A DNA stretch of 64,000 nucleotides from Colocasia esculenta (lineage: Eukaryota; Streptophyta; Magnoliopsida; Alismatales; Araceae), in contig CM024758.1 of the NCBI GenBank assembly GCA_014218235.1, positions 75,402,206-75,466,205 on the forward strand. Reading direction: 5' to 3'. Position numbers and translations under genes: made by a program. This document shows, piece after piece, positions 21,836 through 32,700 of this stretch (positions are counted from its first letter, which is position 1; every line of letters starts with the position of its first letter). The notes beneath the pieces were generated by a model. That model worked only from the letters and a program-made list of their open reading frames with translations, made no database searches and had not been told where the DNA came from.

Positions 21836-22136
21836 GAACAAAACTTATAAGTCTTGTGGAACCCGAAAACACATCTCATGTAGTGGTTTACTTACCCCAT
21901 TTATAACTCTCTACCGAATGACATTTAGACAAAACATTCAACAGAAAGATGACAAGATCAACTAGTAGAAGAACTTTGATGTTAAGGTTTGATCTACTTC
22001 AGTCTCTAATCCAAAGAAACTTGTGAAGAACAAAAGGCAAGTGTAGCCCGAAATCGCGGTATCATGCAGAGACTCTCTTACCACGCTCATAACTCTCTAA
22101 CGATGGACTTTTGGACAAAACATCCAACATAAGATG

Positions 22137-22141
22137 ATCAT
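22137..22141. repeat. Athila target site duplication, left copy (ATCAT)
   Basis: ATCAT directly before the left LTR matches ATCAT at 35376-35380 directly after the right LTR. It is a perfect 5-bp duplication, as made by retroviral-type integrase, and proves the element is complete from end to end. Confidence 0.92.
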
Positions 22142-24815
22142 TGATACGCGCGCTTTGTTGATTGTGCAATTCCGTTGTCTAGAGTTCCTTGCACATAGCA
22201 ACAAGCTCACCTCCTCTAAACTGTCTCACAGATTTAAAATCAAAAGGAACTAGCACAATGGTGAGAACAGGTCATTTCCACAGGGAGACTGAATAAAGCT
22301 TGAATTAAAACTACTTTGACTTGAAATCTCTATTCTATCGACAATGCATTAAAATGAATGTATGAACAACACCGATCAAATCCCTCACCTTCTTGACAGA
22401 TCAAACTTAATGAAGAACAAGTGGAATTTAAATGAGAAGAATTGATATCACTGTACCCTCACAGCTCGAGGGATGAATACTTAGTAATCGTAACTCTCAA
22501 AGATCGAACAGAAACTTGAGAAACAGAAATTTATTGTGACACTAATCAACTAAACACCAACAAATCTTTAATTATCAATGCGTTAAAATTGAACTAAGAA
22601 CTCTTGATGACACATCGAATTAAACACTCTTTTCACTGAAATAATATGAGAGGTTCAAATCACTGTACCCTCAACTTGAGGGATGAAAAATAGAGAAGAC
22701 AGTACGATGCCATAAACTTCAGAACAACAAGTACAAACAGTCATCTCCTTCACCATCTATTATGCTTAAGTAAGAACAATAGAAGAAATCTAAAACCTCA
22801 ATGCCAAACTCCTTATTTGTCCGGACCGAAGAAGAATAACACCAATGAAGTAGAAAGCTCACAGAAGAAAAACAAAGAAGAAGTATCAGATTCTCTCTCT
22901 CAGAAGCTTTCTGCTACTCCCAGACGCTGAACAATTCTGAAACTATCCAAATTAACCAAGGAAAGGAAATCCTGATTGCTGTGTACCTTCTCTAATGTAG
23001 ACAGCATTGGGTTCTTCATATGCTCCAAATGACAGCCGCCACCAAATAGCAATCGTTCTTCTCACAACACAGAAGAAGAAAACACAGTGAAAAAAAGGGA
23101 AACTAATTCCATTGGGTCGGTTCCTTCCAGGGGCCTCACGATCTCCTCTCACACAGCAGCCAAAGGAAAGCAAGAACAGATGATCTCAGATATTTTTTTT
23201 TTACAGAACCAAATGAACAAAGAAAAACTCAGATGAACTGAGATAATCGCCTCGGGATGGAGTTCTTCAACACAGAGAACATGGAAATTAAATGCAGAAG
23301 TGAATTTTCATCTAGCACTGGTGAAGAGTAAACAATAAGAACAAGAATTTCTAAAAGAAATCCGAACCTCACTCCTCTAAACTATAGAAGAACAGGAAAA
23401 TACAGAATGAAAGGGAAATTAAATTCTCAGAAATTCCTAATGGCCGAACCAGCCTCAAGAACACTCCCTCTCTGCTCTGCTCAAACAGGGAAATTACAGG
23501 GAAATAAGAGATGAAAAAAAAATATCCAAGAACTTGAACCCCCAGCCCTCCCTGCTCTGCGAAGTCTGGAAGAACAGAGAAAAAAACAGGGAATAGTAAA
23601 CTAAAATTTCTAACAATTCTAACCAACCAAAGCTCACACCCCCACCCCCCTCGGAGGACCTTTGGGGTCCCTTTATATAGGCACCCTTGCTTTTTGTGAG
23701 CTCCTGCTCCCGCCTCCTGGATCACCAACGCGCGGATCGCCACCTCAGCAGCTTCGCCGCACCACCTCAGCAGCTCGTGGTCCGCAGCACAGTTGCTCTG
23801 CACCGCCTTGCCAGTCAGCTTCAGCGCACAGCCAGCAGCACACGCCTCCATCGCCAGCCGTACACCCAGACGCCCAGCCAGCGCTCAGCAGATCTGCCTT
23901 GGGCAGCTCAGCAGGCCGCCCAGCCCAGGATCGCCATCGCCAGGCCCTCAGCACCGCCACGCCTCCTTCCCGCCCAAATCGCCAGCGCCAGCCCACCATC
24001 ATCCTGGCCTGGCCGCACCCACACCAGCAGCACCCCAGCCGCCTGTGCCTCCAGATCCGTTCACCGGGCGCTGGCCGCCCAGGCCCTGCACCGCCCATCG
24101 CCTGCCCAGATCTGGCCGCAGCCAGCAGCTAGCCGCCCCACTTCATGCGCGCCTGCACCTCCTCAGGCGCTTGCCATCTGCACAGGAGGCCCAACCCCAG
24201 CCGCTTCTTCAGCAGCATGCGCCAGCCCTAAAACCGCCAGCCTTCAAACCAGAGCTCCACCATCCATCCAGCAGCTTCCACACCGCCTCCAAGATGAAAA
24301 TAGCACAAGTTAAAAATATGCGTGGCCTATTCTATTTAAATGAGAAAAGGTAAAATGGATCCATGGGATGAAAAAATGGATGTTGGTGCAATGGGCCCAT
24401 GAGGAGGAGGTATGTGGCATGCTAGAATTGGGTATGGTGGGGTATTTGTGAAAAATTTTATTTATTTATTTATTGGGATTGGGTGGGGTTTGTTTTTATC
24501 CATTTAAAACTGATTTATTTACATATGAATTTACAAGGATTTTAGAAAATATTTACGAAAATGATAAGAAGACCAATTATTTATGTACAATGTACCTGAA
24601 AAAGAAAACACTTTTATTAGTCAAACTATTCAAAAAAATCATTGACTTTATTTATAAAATCTAACTAGTGTATTCTAATTATTTAACTAATATGTTCGAA
24701 AACTTATTATGGATGAAATGAGAATTAAAATCAAACTGCACATTATTTACAGACAAAGTCGTCTAGAATCAACTATATGTATGAGATTTAACACTGAAAA
24801 ATTGTGTAGTTATCA
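22142..24815 (-). repeat. Athila 3' LTR (left copy, 2674 bp)
   Basis: Starts TGATACGCGCGCTTTG and ends TGTGTAGTTATCA, giving TG...CA on either strand. It is nearly identical to 32701-35375. The part at 23640-24290 is strikingly GC-rich with CAGC/GCC-rich words, in contrast to the AT-rich rest. A minus-strand TATA box (CTATATAAAG) lies at 23671-23681. The frames of 117-208 codons in the GC-rich block shift between the two LTR copies, so they are not genes. Confidence 0.95.
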
Positions 24816-24831
24816 CTCCCCCCTACTTAAA
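24816..24831 (-). promoter_or_regulatory. Athila polypurine tract
   Basis: On the minus strand AAGTAGGGGGGAG directly precedes the 3' LTR (plus strand CTCCCCCCTACTT after 24815). It is the plus-strand primer site. Confidence 0.88.
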
Positions 24832-25899
24832 CATTGCTAGTCCCTTAGCAATGAAAATTACTCCAAATGTAGGACTAGAAGATACAATGTCTCATGCTAA
24901 ACAACCATCATGTAAAAGATTAATGTGGGTACATGTCTTTCCTAATTGTAAAGGCTTATGGCAAGAATTTGTGCACAAAGGGTAGCTCACTTAAGAGTTC
25001 ACATCAGCCCTTCTGAAGCTCCTCTGTCTCAGCTAGTAATTGAGATTAGATTGATTCGAGGGAGAAGAAAAGAATTGTGGAGTAAGATCCTTGTTCAGTC
25101 AGATCGGGTTGTTTCTCTCAGTTCCATCCTGCTCATCTTCCTTGAGGATTATTTCTCTGAGTTTGGAGACTTTTGTCCCTTTATTTGCACTTTGTGCACT
25201 CAGATTTTTTTCTTTTCATCCATAATGCTGCACAACCCATCACTTTTCAAGAGTAGCGAGTCCAACTTTACTCAGATCCGGGCATTTTTCATGGATATAT
25301 TTTTCTTTTGCTTTTGCTTTTGCTTTTCTTTTTCTTTTCTTTTCCTCTTTAAGGAAGATGAACAGTCAGTTCCTTGATCACATACCTTCACTTCCTTCAC
25401 AATTCACTTAAGGGGAGGGGAGAACCAATCACCTCTCTCCTACTAGCCTTGACAAATTGCTACATTCGGGTTCAGCTAATCTAAGTGGCTGTGTAGTGTG
25501 TGTATGAAACTTCCTGCCATAAATCCTTACATAAGGTAGACAAGAGGTACATGTAATCCTTTACTAGAGGCTACCTAACATGGATACTTGCAAGGAGTGT
25601 GACAACCACAAAATTTTAATGGTTAAAGATCAGACACATAGTCTGTGAAATGACAAGCATTTATTCAAAGATTTATTTAAAGATGAAACATTGTGAAATT
25701 TTTATTTTTCTATGTACAAGCTAAGAAAATGAAATGAAGCATGGAGGGGGGGAGACTATGAATGCATGCTTTATTCTACCTCTCCCCCCTACTTATTCAC
25801 AGAAAAAAAGTAAGACAGAAAATTACCTGATGAAGGAAATCTGTACACTTGGGTTGCCTCCCAAGAAGCGCTAAGTTTATCGTCTTCAGCCAGACGCAA
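24832..25899 (-). other. Athila non-coding region between integrase and 3' LTR, with a second PPT
   Basis: About 1.07 kb where some Athila elements carry an envelope-like gene. No minus-strand frame of note is present and no env-like domain was found. A second purine tract, AGTAGGGGGGAGAG on the minus strand, lies at about 25780-25793 and nearly copies the true PPT. A TTTTC/TTTTGC-rich pyrimidine run lies at 25290-25350. The plus-strand frame at 24958-25377 runs against the element and shows no domain. Confidence 0.75.
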
Positions 25900-27807
25900 T
25901 TAGGCTTCATTTGGCTCATCTAGCTTGGTAGAATCAATTTTTAGGAAGGGGCTTTCAAAAAAATGCTTTAACCTTTGCCCATTAACAGTGGACGATTGTC
26001 CAGTTTTAGGATCAAGAATAACGACAGCGCCATTGTCATAGACTTTGACAACCATGTAAGGCCCATCCCACCGGGACTTCAATTTTCCCGGAAAAGACGA
26101 AGCCTGAGAATTAAATAGCCAGACTTTATCATGCACTTGAAAAGTTTTTCTATGAATGTTTTTATCATGGAATGCTTTGGCCTTGGCTTTATAGATCTTG
26201 GAACTTTCGTAGGCCTCATTTCTGAGCTCTTCTAGCTCATTCAGATGAAGGGTCCTTTGTTGACCAGCTTGGGCTAAGTCAAGATTGACTTGTTTAATAG
26301 CCCAATAGGCTCTATGCTCAAGTTCGACCGGCAAATGACATGATTTTCCAAAGACAAGCCGGTAAGGGGACATTCCAATGGGAGTTTTGAAAGCAGTTCG
26401 GTAGGCCCACAATGCATCATCTAACCTTTCTGACCAGTCTTTCCTATCAGGCCTAACCGACTTTTGAAGAATGTTTTTAATCTCCCTGTTTGATACTTCC
26501 ACTTGGCCACTAGTTTGGGGATGGTAAGGTGTTGCTAGCTTATGGGTGATCCCATACTTCCTTAGGAGGGTCCTGAATTGGGTGTTAATGAAATGAGGTC
26601 CTCCATCACTAATGATTGCTTTGGGCCACCCAAATCTAGAAAAGATGTTTTTCTGAACAAATTTGATAACCACCTTATGATCATTGGTCTTCGTGGCTAT
26701 GGCTTCTATCCATTTGGACACATAGTCAACAGCAACTAGAATGTATGTGTATCCAAAGGATGGTGGAAAAGGTCCCATAAAGTCTATCCCCCAAACATCA
26801 AAAATCTCTACAACCAAAATGGGGTTAAGAGGCATCATGTCCCTCTTAGAAATGTTTCCCATGGTTTGACATCTAGGACAGGCCTTACAAAATTGGTGGG
26901 CATCCTTAAACAATGTGGGCCAATAGAAACCAGAGTCTAAGACCTTAGCAGCGGTCTTCTTTCCTGAAAAGTGTCCTCCACAGGCGAGAGAATGACAAAA
27001 CTTGAGGACACTTTGATGCTCACTCTCAGGGACACATCTTCTTATCACTTGGTCTGGTCCTATGAAAAATAGCTCCGGGTCCTCCCAAATAAAGTACTTG
27101 TCTCTAGCAAAGAATCTCTCTCTCTCATTTTTGGTCCAATCTCCAGGTACTCGTCCAATGACTTTGTAGTTCACAATGTGTGCGTACCATGGAGATAAAA
27201 TGTTGGAGACAGCTAAAATGTGCTCATCTGGGAAAGCATCTCTAATGGGCATAGAGTCCGGGGCAACTATTCTAGACAAGTGGTCAGCTACCACATTCTT
27301 GGATCCTTTCTTATCATGAATTTCCAAATCAAACTCTTGTAACAATAGAATCCATCTGATCAATCTAGGCTTGGCATCCTTTTTGGCAAGCAAATGCCTC
27401 AAGGCAGCATGGTCAGTGAAAACAATGATTTTGGCTCCTAAGAGATAAGATCTGAATTTCTCTAAGGCAAAAACAACAGCTAGGAGCTCTTTTTCAGTGG
27501 TTGTGTATCGAATCTGAGCATCATTCAATGTTCTGCTTGCATAATAAATCACCACAGATCCTTTATCAGTTTTCTGGCCCAAAATGGCACCTACTGCATA
27601 ATCTGAAGCATCGCACATTATCTCAAATGGTAATGACCAATCTGGAGATTGTAGAATTGGAGCTCTGGTCAAAATGTCTTTTAATTCCTCAAAGGCTTTA
27701 TGACAAGCTTCATCAAAATGAAAGGAGTGTCTTTCAACAAAGAAGTCAATGGCCTTGCAATTTTGGAAAGTCTTTGATGAACCTCCTATAAAATCCAGCA
27801 TGACCAA
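25900..27807 (-). CDS. Athila RNaseH and integrase (635 codons, intact frame)
   Basis: The longest open coding stretch in the window. RNaseH comes first: CDASDYAVGAILGQK, then TTTEKELLAVVFALEKFRSY and FTDHAALRHLL. The linker is VVADHLSRI. The integrase zinc domain follows (HSLACGGHFSGKKTA, then CKACPRCQ, so HHCC is complete). The catalytic core has D in WGIDFMGPF, D in AIISDGGPHF and E in GQVEVSNREI, so the DD35E triad is present. The C-terminal domain (VWLFNSQASSFPGKLKSRW, then GPYMVVKV) is also present. These enzymes degrade the RNA strand of the hybrid and insert the cDNA. The N-terminal codons overlap the RT frame by about 60 bp, so a frameshift joins it to RT. It would be part of a polyprotein, not a free protein. 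Confidence 0.92.
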   Translation of the reverse strand: MVMLDFIGGSSKTFQNCKAIDFFVERHSFHFDEACHKAFEELKDILTRAPILQSPDWSLPFEIMCDASDYAVGAILGQKTDKGSVVIYYASRTLNDAQIRYTTTEKELLAVVFALEKFRSYLLGAKIIVFTDHAALRHLLAKKDAKPRLIRWILLLQEFDLEIHDKKGSKNVVADHLSRIVAPDSMPIRDAFPDEHILAVSNILSPWYAHIVNYKVIGRVPGDWTKNERERFFARDKYFIWEDPELFFIGPDQVIRRCVPESEHQSVLKFCHSLACGGHFSGKKTAAKVLDSGFYWPTLFKDAHQFCKACPRCQTMGNISKRDMMPLNPILVVEIFDVWGIDFMGPFPPSFGYTYILVAVDYVSKWIEAIATKTNDHKVVIKFVQKNIFSRFGWPKAIISDGGPHFINTQFRTLLRKYGITHKLATPYHPQTSGQVEVSNREIKNILQKSVRPDRKDWSERLDDALWAYRTAFKTPIGMSPYRLVFGKSCHLPVELEHRAYWAIKQVNLDLAQAGQQRTLHLNELEELRNEAYESSKIYKAKAKAFHDKNIHRKTFQVHDKVWLFNSQASSFPGKLKSRWDGPYMVVKVYDNGAVVILDPKTGQSSTVNGQRLKHFFESPFLKIDSTKLDEPNEA

Positions 27808-29055
27808 GGAAGGATCGAATTTGTTTGACAGAGTTGGGAGGAGGCAATTCGGAAATGAGATTCACCTTGGCTTTATCTACCTCTATCCCTCTCCCTGAGA
27901 CAATATGCCCTAAGACAATTCCCTCCTTAACCATGAAGTGGCTCTTTTCCCAACTTAAGACAAGATTGGCATTAATGCATCTTTTGAGCACTTCAGTCAA
28001 ATGGTCGAGGCACGAATCAAAGTCATTTCCAAACACAGAGAAATCGTCCATGAAGACTTCTAAGTAATCCCCAACCATGTCTGAGAAAATAGACAACATG
28101 CAACGTTGAAAAGTTGCAGGGGCATTGCACAGCCCGAATGGCATGCGTCTAAAGGCAAAGGTTCCAAATGGACATGTGAAAGTGGTCTTTTCTTGGTCAT
28201 CAGGGTGAATAGCCACTTGGTTATACCCTGAGTATCCATCAAGGAAACAAAAGAATTTTTGGCCTGCCAGTTTCTCTAAGATTTGGTCAATGAAAGGTAA
28301 GGGGAAATGGTCTTTCTGGTCATTGCATTCAGTTTACGATAGTCAATGCACACTCTCCATCCTGTAGCCAGCCTAGTGGGAATGAGCTCACCCTTTTCAG
28401 TTTGAATCACGGTTAGTCCAGACTTTTTAGGCACAACTTGAGTTGGACTAACCCACTGGCTATCAGAGATGGGATAAATAAATTCTGCATCCAGCCATTT
28501 GACAATTTCCTTCTTAACAACTTCTTTCATGTTGGGATTAAGTCTTCTTTGCATTTCGATTGAACTTTTGGCATTCTCTTCTAAGTAGATGCGATGTGTG
28601 CAAACTGAAGGACTTATCCCTCTCAGATCATCTATTGTCCAACCTATAGCTCTCCTATGACTCTTCAAAACATCAATCAATTTCCTTTCCTGCCCTTCCT
28701 CAAGATCACTAGCGATTATGATGGGCCATGTCTCATTCTCTCCTAAAAAGATGTACTTTAAATTTGCAGGGAGTGGTTTTAGCTCAACCTTAGGAGGACA
28801 CTCAAATGGAATTGATGGATCATTATCTTGAAACATAGAATTAAATTGTCCTTCCTCTCCCTCAAACCCTAGAGCACAGGGTTGGTCTATTGCTTCTTCC
28901 ACACAAGACTCTTCCAAGGTGTCTACCACTAGACAACTTTCTCCTTCATCATGATGCCTAGATGCCCTGAAAATGTTGATACTAACCCGCCTATCTCCAA
29001 ATGATATATCCATCATCCCGGTAGCACAGTTAATATTGGCTCTAGCTGTGGCCAA
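27746..29055 (-). pseudogene. Athila reverse transcriptase, frameshifted
   Basis: Two pieces. The upstream piece (29055-28276) carries WLDAEFIYPISDSQWVSP, GELIPTRLATGWRVCIDYRK and the start of the fingers. The downstream piece (28216-27746) carries FTCPFGTFAFRRMPFGLCNA and the active-site box YLEVFMDDFSVFG (FMDD), then GHIVSGRGIEVD and the thumb. A shift near 28280-28220 separates them and another joins to RNaseH near 27780. Motifs and order are those of Athila RT. The enzyme copies element RNA in virus-like particles. Whether the breaks are real mutations or sequencing errors cannot be told from one copy. Confidence 0.88.
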
Positions 29056-29229
29056 AAAGGTCTACCAAGGATGATGGTGGACTGAGTCAAATCTTGGGGA
29101 GTGTTCATGTCCAAATGATGAAATCGGCAGGGAAGTAACAATCATTGATTTTTACAATCACGTCCTCAACTAAGCCTTTGGAGTGGTAACAGATCGATCG
29201 GCTAGTTGGAGGACAACAGAAGTGGGTTT

Positions 29230-29470
29230 CAACTCTCCTAGCTTGAATTTTTCAAAAATGGCAGAAGGTAGAGGTTGACACTGGCTCCCAAATCTAAAAG
29301 GCCACTCTCAAAAGTGACTCCACCGATGGTACAAGGAATTAGTGGAGTGCCCGGATCTTTAAGCTTCTTAGGGAGTTGGTTTAAGACAATGGTACTCACA
29401 ATTTCTGGGAGAATTATTGTTTCAGTTTTGTTTCTCACTTCACGTTTTGGAGTACACATTTCTTTTAGAA
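29230..29470 (-). pseudogene. Athila aspartic protease, broken
   Basis: The frame gives GTPLIPCTIGGVTFESGLLD and then LGASVNL, the Athila protease active-site box (DLGAS where retroviruses have DTGAS). It continues out of frame to about 29060. It would cut the Gag-Pol polyprotein. It is preceded by KKLKDPGTPLIPC, the usual approach segment. Frameshifts occur on both sides, near 29470 and 29230. Confidence 0.82.
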
Positions 29471-29699
29471 ATTGGCATATGCAGGCACATGCTTGATGGC
29501 ATCAAGTAGAGGAATGTTGATGTGAACTTGTTTAAACAATTCCAAGAGTTCTTCATTACCAGTGGATTTGTTTTTGGATTTTGGCTTTAAGCTTCAGGAA
29601 AAGGAACTCTTGGGATGTAACACTTGGGTCTTCACTCATCTTGATTTTGTCTAGAGGTTCTTCAATTATTTTCTCCTTTCCCTTGGAATTTTCTTTTTC

Positions 29700-31459
29700 A
29701 ACATTTCTTCATTTCTTCTTCAATTTCTCTTTCAATTTCCTTTTCTTATCCTCATTTGACATGTGTGGGTGAGGATTTGTTCTGATTCTTCCACTTCTTA
29801 AGGTAGACACAGTTTTTGCATTTTCTACTTGTGGGCCCCTAGCTTGGGCAGGAGGATGATCCTGTTGTATAGGTTGGTTTTGATTTTGAGGTGCAGGAAT
29901 GTTCTGGACAAAAGCTTGTTGTGGGTTCTGTGGTGGAGGTGCATTTTGTCTAGCAGGTGGTGGTCTGTACCCCTGACCCTGATGGTATTGCTGGTTCTGG
30001 TAAAATCCGGGAGGGTTGTTCCTTGGGTTTGCTACAGCTTGACTTGGCAATTGCCCTACTTCCCTCCTTTGACATACATCAGCAATTTGAGACTCTATCC
30101 TTGCCAAATTTTGTTGAAAATTTTGAGTTTGAGTTTGATATTGAGTTTGTTGTTCTTGCACAGTTTGGCACAGAGTCGCCATCATATTCTGGAGTTGATT
30201 CATTTTATCATCCCAATTAGGTTGAGGAGGTGGTGGTTGATATGAAGGTTGTTGGAAATTTGTGTGAGCAAATTGATTAGAATTTTGATTTCCTTGGTAT
30301 TGTGGAGGTTTTGAATTAGAAGATTGGCCAAATCCCGAATTTTGATTGGGATAGGATTGACCGTACATGGATTGCTTGAAGGCAGGTTGGGAAACTTGTT
30401 CAGATTGATTTTTCCATGAAAAGTTCGGGTGATTTCTCCAACCAGGGTTATATGAGTTGGAGTATGGATCATAGGAGGGTTTGTAGAAGCCTTGAGCAGC
30501 TTGGACTTGTTCCTGAATGAAAGGGGTAATTGGGCAGTAGTGGGACAAGCACTGGTGGGATGAGCTGGGCTAGCACACATAGCACAAGTTTCAGGTTGTT
30601 GAGAAAAATTGGGTGTGGCTTGCCCAGTCAAAGATAATAATTGATCAAATTTCTGTTCCAACTTCTGCTCCAATCTTTGGTCAAGTCTAGCTATCAGATC
30701 TTCTACCCTAGAGTCTGGTTTCCCTCTTCCTCTTACTTCATACATCCCTGCCTTTTTTACAGGTCCTAACGCTCTCTCATAAGAGTAGAGTGAGGCATGA
30801 TTGATAGAGTTCTCACTCAATGTTTCAAAAAGATTATATGCCTCATCCTCACTCTTAGTCATGAATGCTCCTCCACACGAAGCATCAACCATTTGCCTAT
30901 TCGATTCTGTCAGACCTTCATAAAAAGCTTGAACTATTTGCCACCTCGACAAACCATGGTGGGGGCATTTCCTAAGCAACTCCTTCAATCTCTCCCATGA
31001 TTCATGCATTAATTCTCCCGGGTGTTGGGAGAATCCAGTTATTGCTCTTCTCATGGTGTTTGTTCGGCCAATCGGGTAAAATTTTTTTAAAAATTCCTGC
31101 TGCATTTCTGGCCATGTTGTGATAGTTCTCCCTATGGTTCCCAACCAATGTTTAGCCTTGTCTTTTAAGGAGAATGGAATAGGGTCAACCTTAAGGCATT
31201 TTCTGTAGAAATTTTGGATCCTTACAGTGGAACAAATCTCTATGAACTCATCTATATGCCTATAAGGGTCTTCATTAGGATTGCCATAAAGGATGGCAAC
31301 ATCTGAATGGTTCCAGGTTTGATCTCAAAGATTTGCCGGAATTTCCGGCCTAATGCAAGTGGCAGGTTGATAGTCAGAAGGAATGAAGTATTCCTTCATC
31401 TGTCTGGGTGCAGCCTCTTCTAAGTTTCTAGCAACTTGGTTCTGGTTTTGGTTGGCCAT
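29700..31459 (-). pseudogene. Athila gag, frameshifted
   Basis: The start is chosen at 31459, where the frame opens MANQNQNQVARNLEEAAPRQ, the usual Athila N-terminus. The capsid part reads WPEMQQEFLKKFYPIGRTNT and RWQIVQAFYEGL (about 31115-30915). A zinc knuckle CX2CX4HX4C is visible as CAMCASPAHPTSAC (about 30590-30550). The C-terminal part (30548-29709) is very rich in Gln, Asn and Pro (QYQTQTQNFQQNL; NQNQPIQQDHPPAQ) and ends in a basic KKRKLKEKLKKK tract. Frame breaks are near 31320 and 30550-30200, where two frames overlap. Gag forms the virus-like particle in the cytoplasm. Confidence 0.88.
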
Positions 31460-32679
31460 CCTATGGAAAATCTTTCAATCTCGTCTATAGGTTGGGCCAA
31501 ATCTAAATCCTGGGAGCGTCTACCAAGCATGCACAGATGAAAAGCCTTCTATTTATGATTTTTGAATTTTTAAGATTTTTATTGATTTTTGATGAATTTT
31601 AAAACAAACACAAACAAACAAACACTTTCAAATCAAATTAACCTACCACTAAGTGTTCCTTGGACTTATGTTATTTTTCTCAAAATCAGATTTATGCTTG
31701 CTTAAATCCAATCCTAACTCTTCTTGTACCGGCCAGGTAAGAGGTGGAGTAGAGGGAGGCCCCCCTTGCTTTCGCAAGGACCCAATAAATAACCTCTAAC
31801 TCACTTAAGCGTAAGCTTTTTAACCTCTAATCCTAGACACCAGACTTAAAGAGAAGTTTTAGAATTAAGAAAGAACAAATCTAATGATGACCCTAGGGCC
31901 AAGTCTACTGGTTTTTATTGAAAGTTTAGGACAATGCAAGAATGTGAATTTTTTTGTGATTTTTGGGCAAAGGAAAGGGTGATGAAATCCCTCACCTTAT
32001 CTTTTTATCTAATGGGTAAAGCCCTTAAGCAGTCCCATTTAAAATGTGAAGTGCACAGATCAATTTTAAACAAGGGTTTTCTAATGCTAAGTCTAATGCA
32101 TGAAATGAGAGAGAGAAATCTTACCTTTCCCCCGCACTCTTCAATGCAAAGATCAAAATTAAATTCAAATGACATTAAAGTGATGAATGTCCTAAAACAT
32201 GGGATTCTAATCTTGAGAGATGAAATTTTTATTTACAAACAAACGGCTAACATGAAAGAGCGATTTGGAAAATTTTTTAGATTTTAGATTTTTTAAATTT
32301 TTATTTGATTTTTTAATTATATGAAATGAAATTTAACTAAGAAAATATGAAGTGGTACTATAGATAATCAAACCAATCAAACCACCAAGAGGCCAATTAT
32401 TACATGCCAACGTGAAAGAAATCTCTGTACATGCACAGAGAGTACATGAAAGCCTCACTACAAAGTTCACTCACACTCTTTCTATCTAAAATTCGGAATT
32501 AAAAGCAATTAAAAAAATTCAGCAAGCTTCTCCTCCAATGGGCTTCAAATCTCCAAACCCAAATCTCCAAGTCCCACTCCAAGTGTGCAAATCTGAAATG
32601 AAAGCCCAATAACAAGTCAAATGAAATCTCAAGGTAAATGAAATCAAATTAAAGCAAATCTAAATCAAACTCTAATGCC
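31460..32679 (-). other. Athila 5' leader between PBS and gag
   Basis: About 1.2 kb, AT-rich, with A/T homopolymers (for example 31545-31625). No element-sense frame of note is present. Long leaders are usual in Athila. The plus-strand frame at 31934-32287 is antisense and has no domain. Confidence 0.7.
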
Positions 32680-32697
32680 TCCCCGGCAACGGCGCCA
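32680..32697 (-). promoter_or_regulatory. Athila primer binding site (tRNA-Asp)
   Basis: On the minus strand TGGCGCCGTTGCCGGGGA starts 3 bp inside the 5' LTR boundary. All 18 bases match the tRNA-Asp-complementary PBS known from Athila elements. Confidence 0.95.
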
Positions 32698-32700
32698 AGA

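Larger units (their letters stand above)
20057..22141 (-). repeat. E2 5' LTR, PBS-proximal piece (2085 bp)
   Basis: Starts TATCACGCCCCG (the inverse of the LTR 3' end) next to the PBS and runs to the Athila insertion at 22142. It is mostly AT-rich without genes. A GC-richer part at 20760-20900 has no recognisable frame. The SalI-like palindrome cluster at 21500-21835 is listed separately. With the distal piece (35381-36177) the LTR totals about 2.88 kb. Confidence 0.85.

Noticed and set aside
23662..24353. Plus-strand Ala/Pro/Ser/Gln-rich frames of up to 208 codons (also 34218-34853)
   Set aside because: They lie in the GC-rich part of the Athila LTR, opposite to its transcription, and the reading frame changes between the two LTR copies.
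24958..25377. 139-codon plus-strand frame as a gene or env-like ORF
   Set aside because: It runs against the Athila element and ends in a low-complexity Phe-rich run from TTTTGC/TTTTC repeats.
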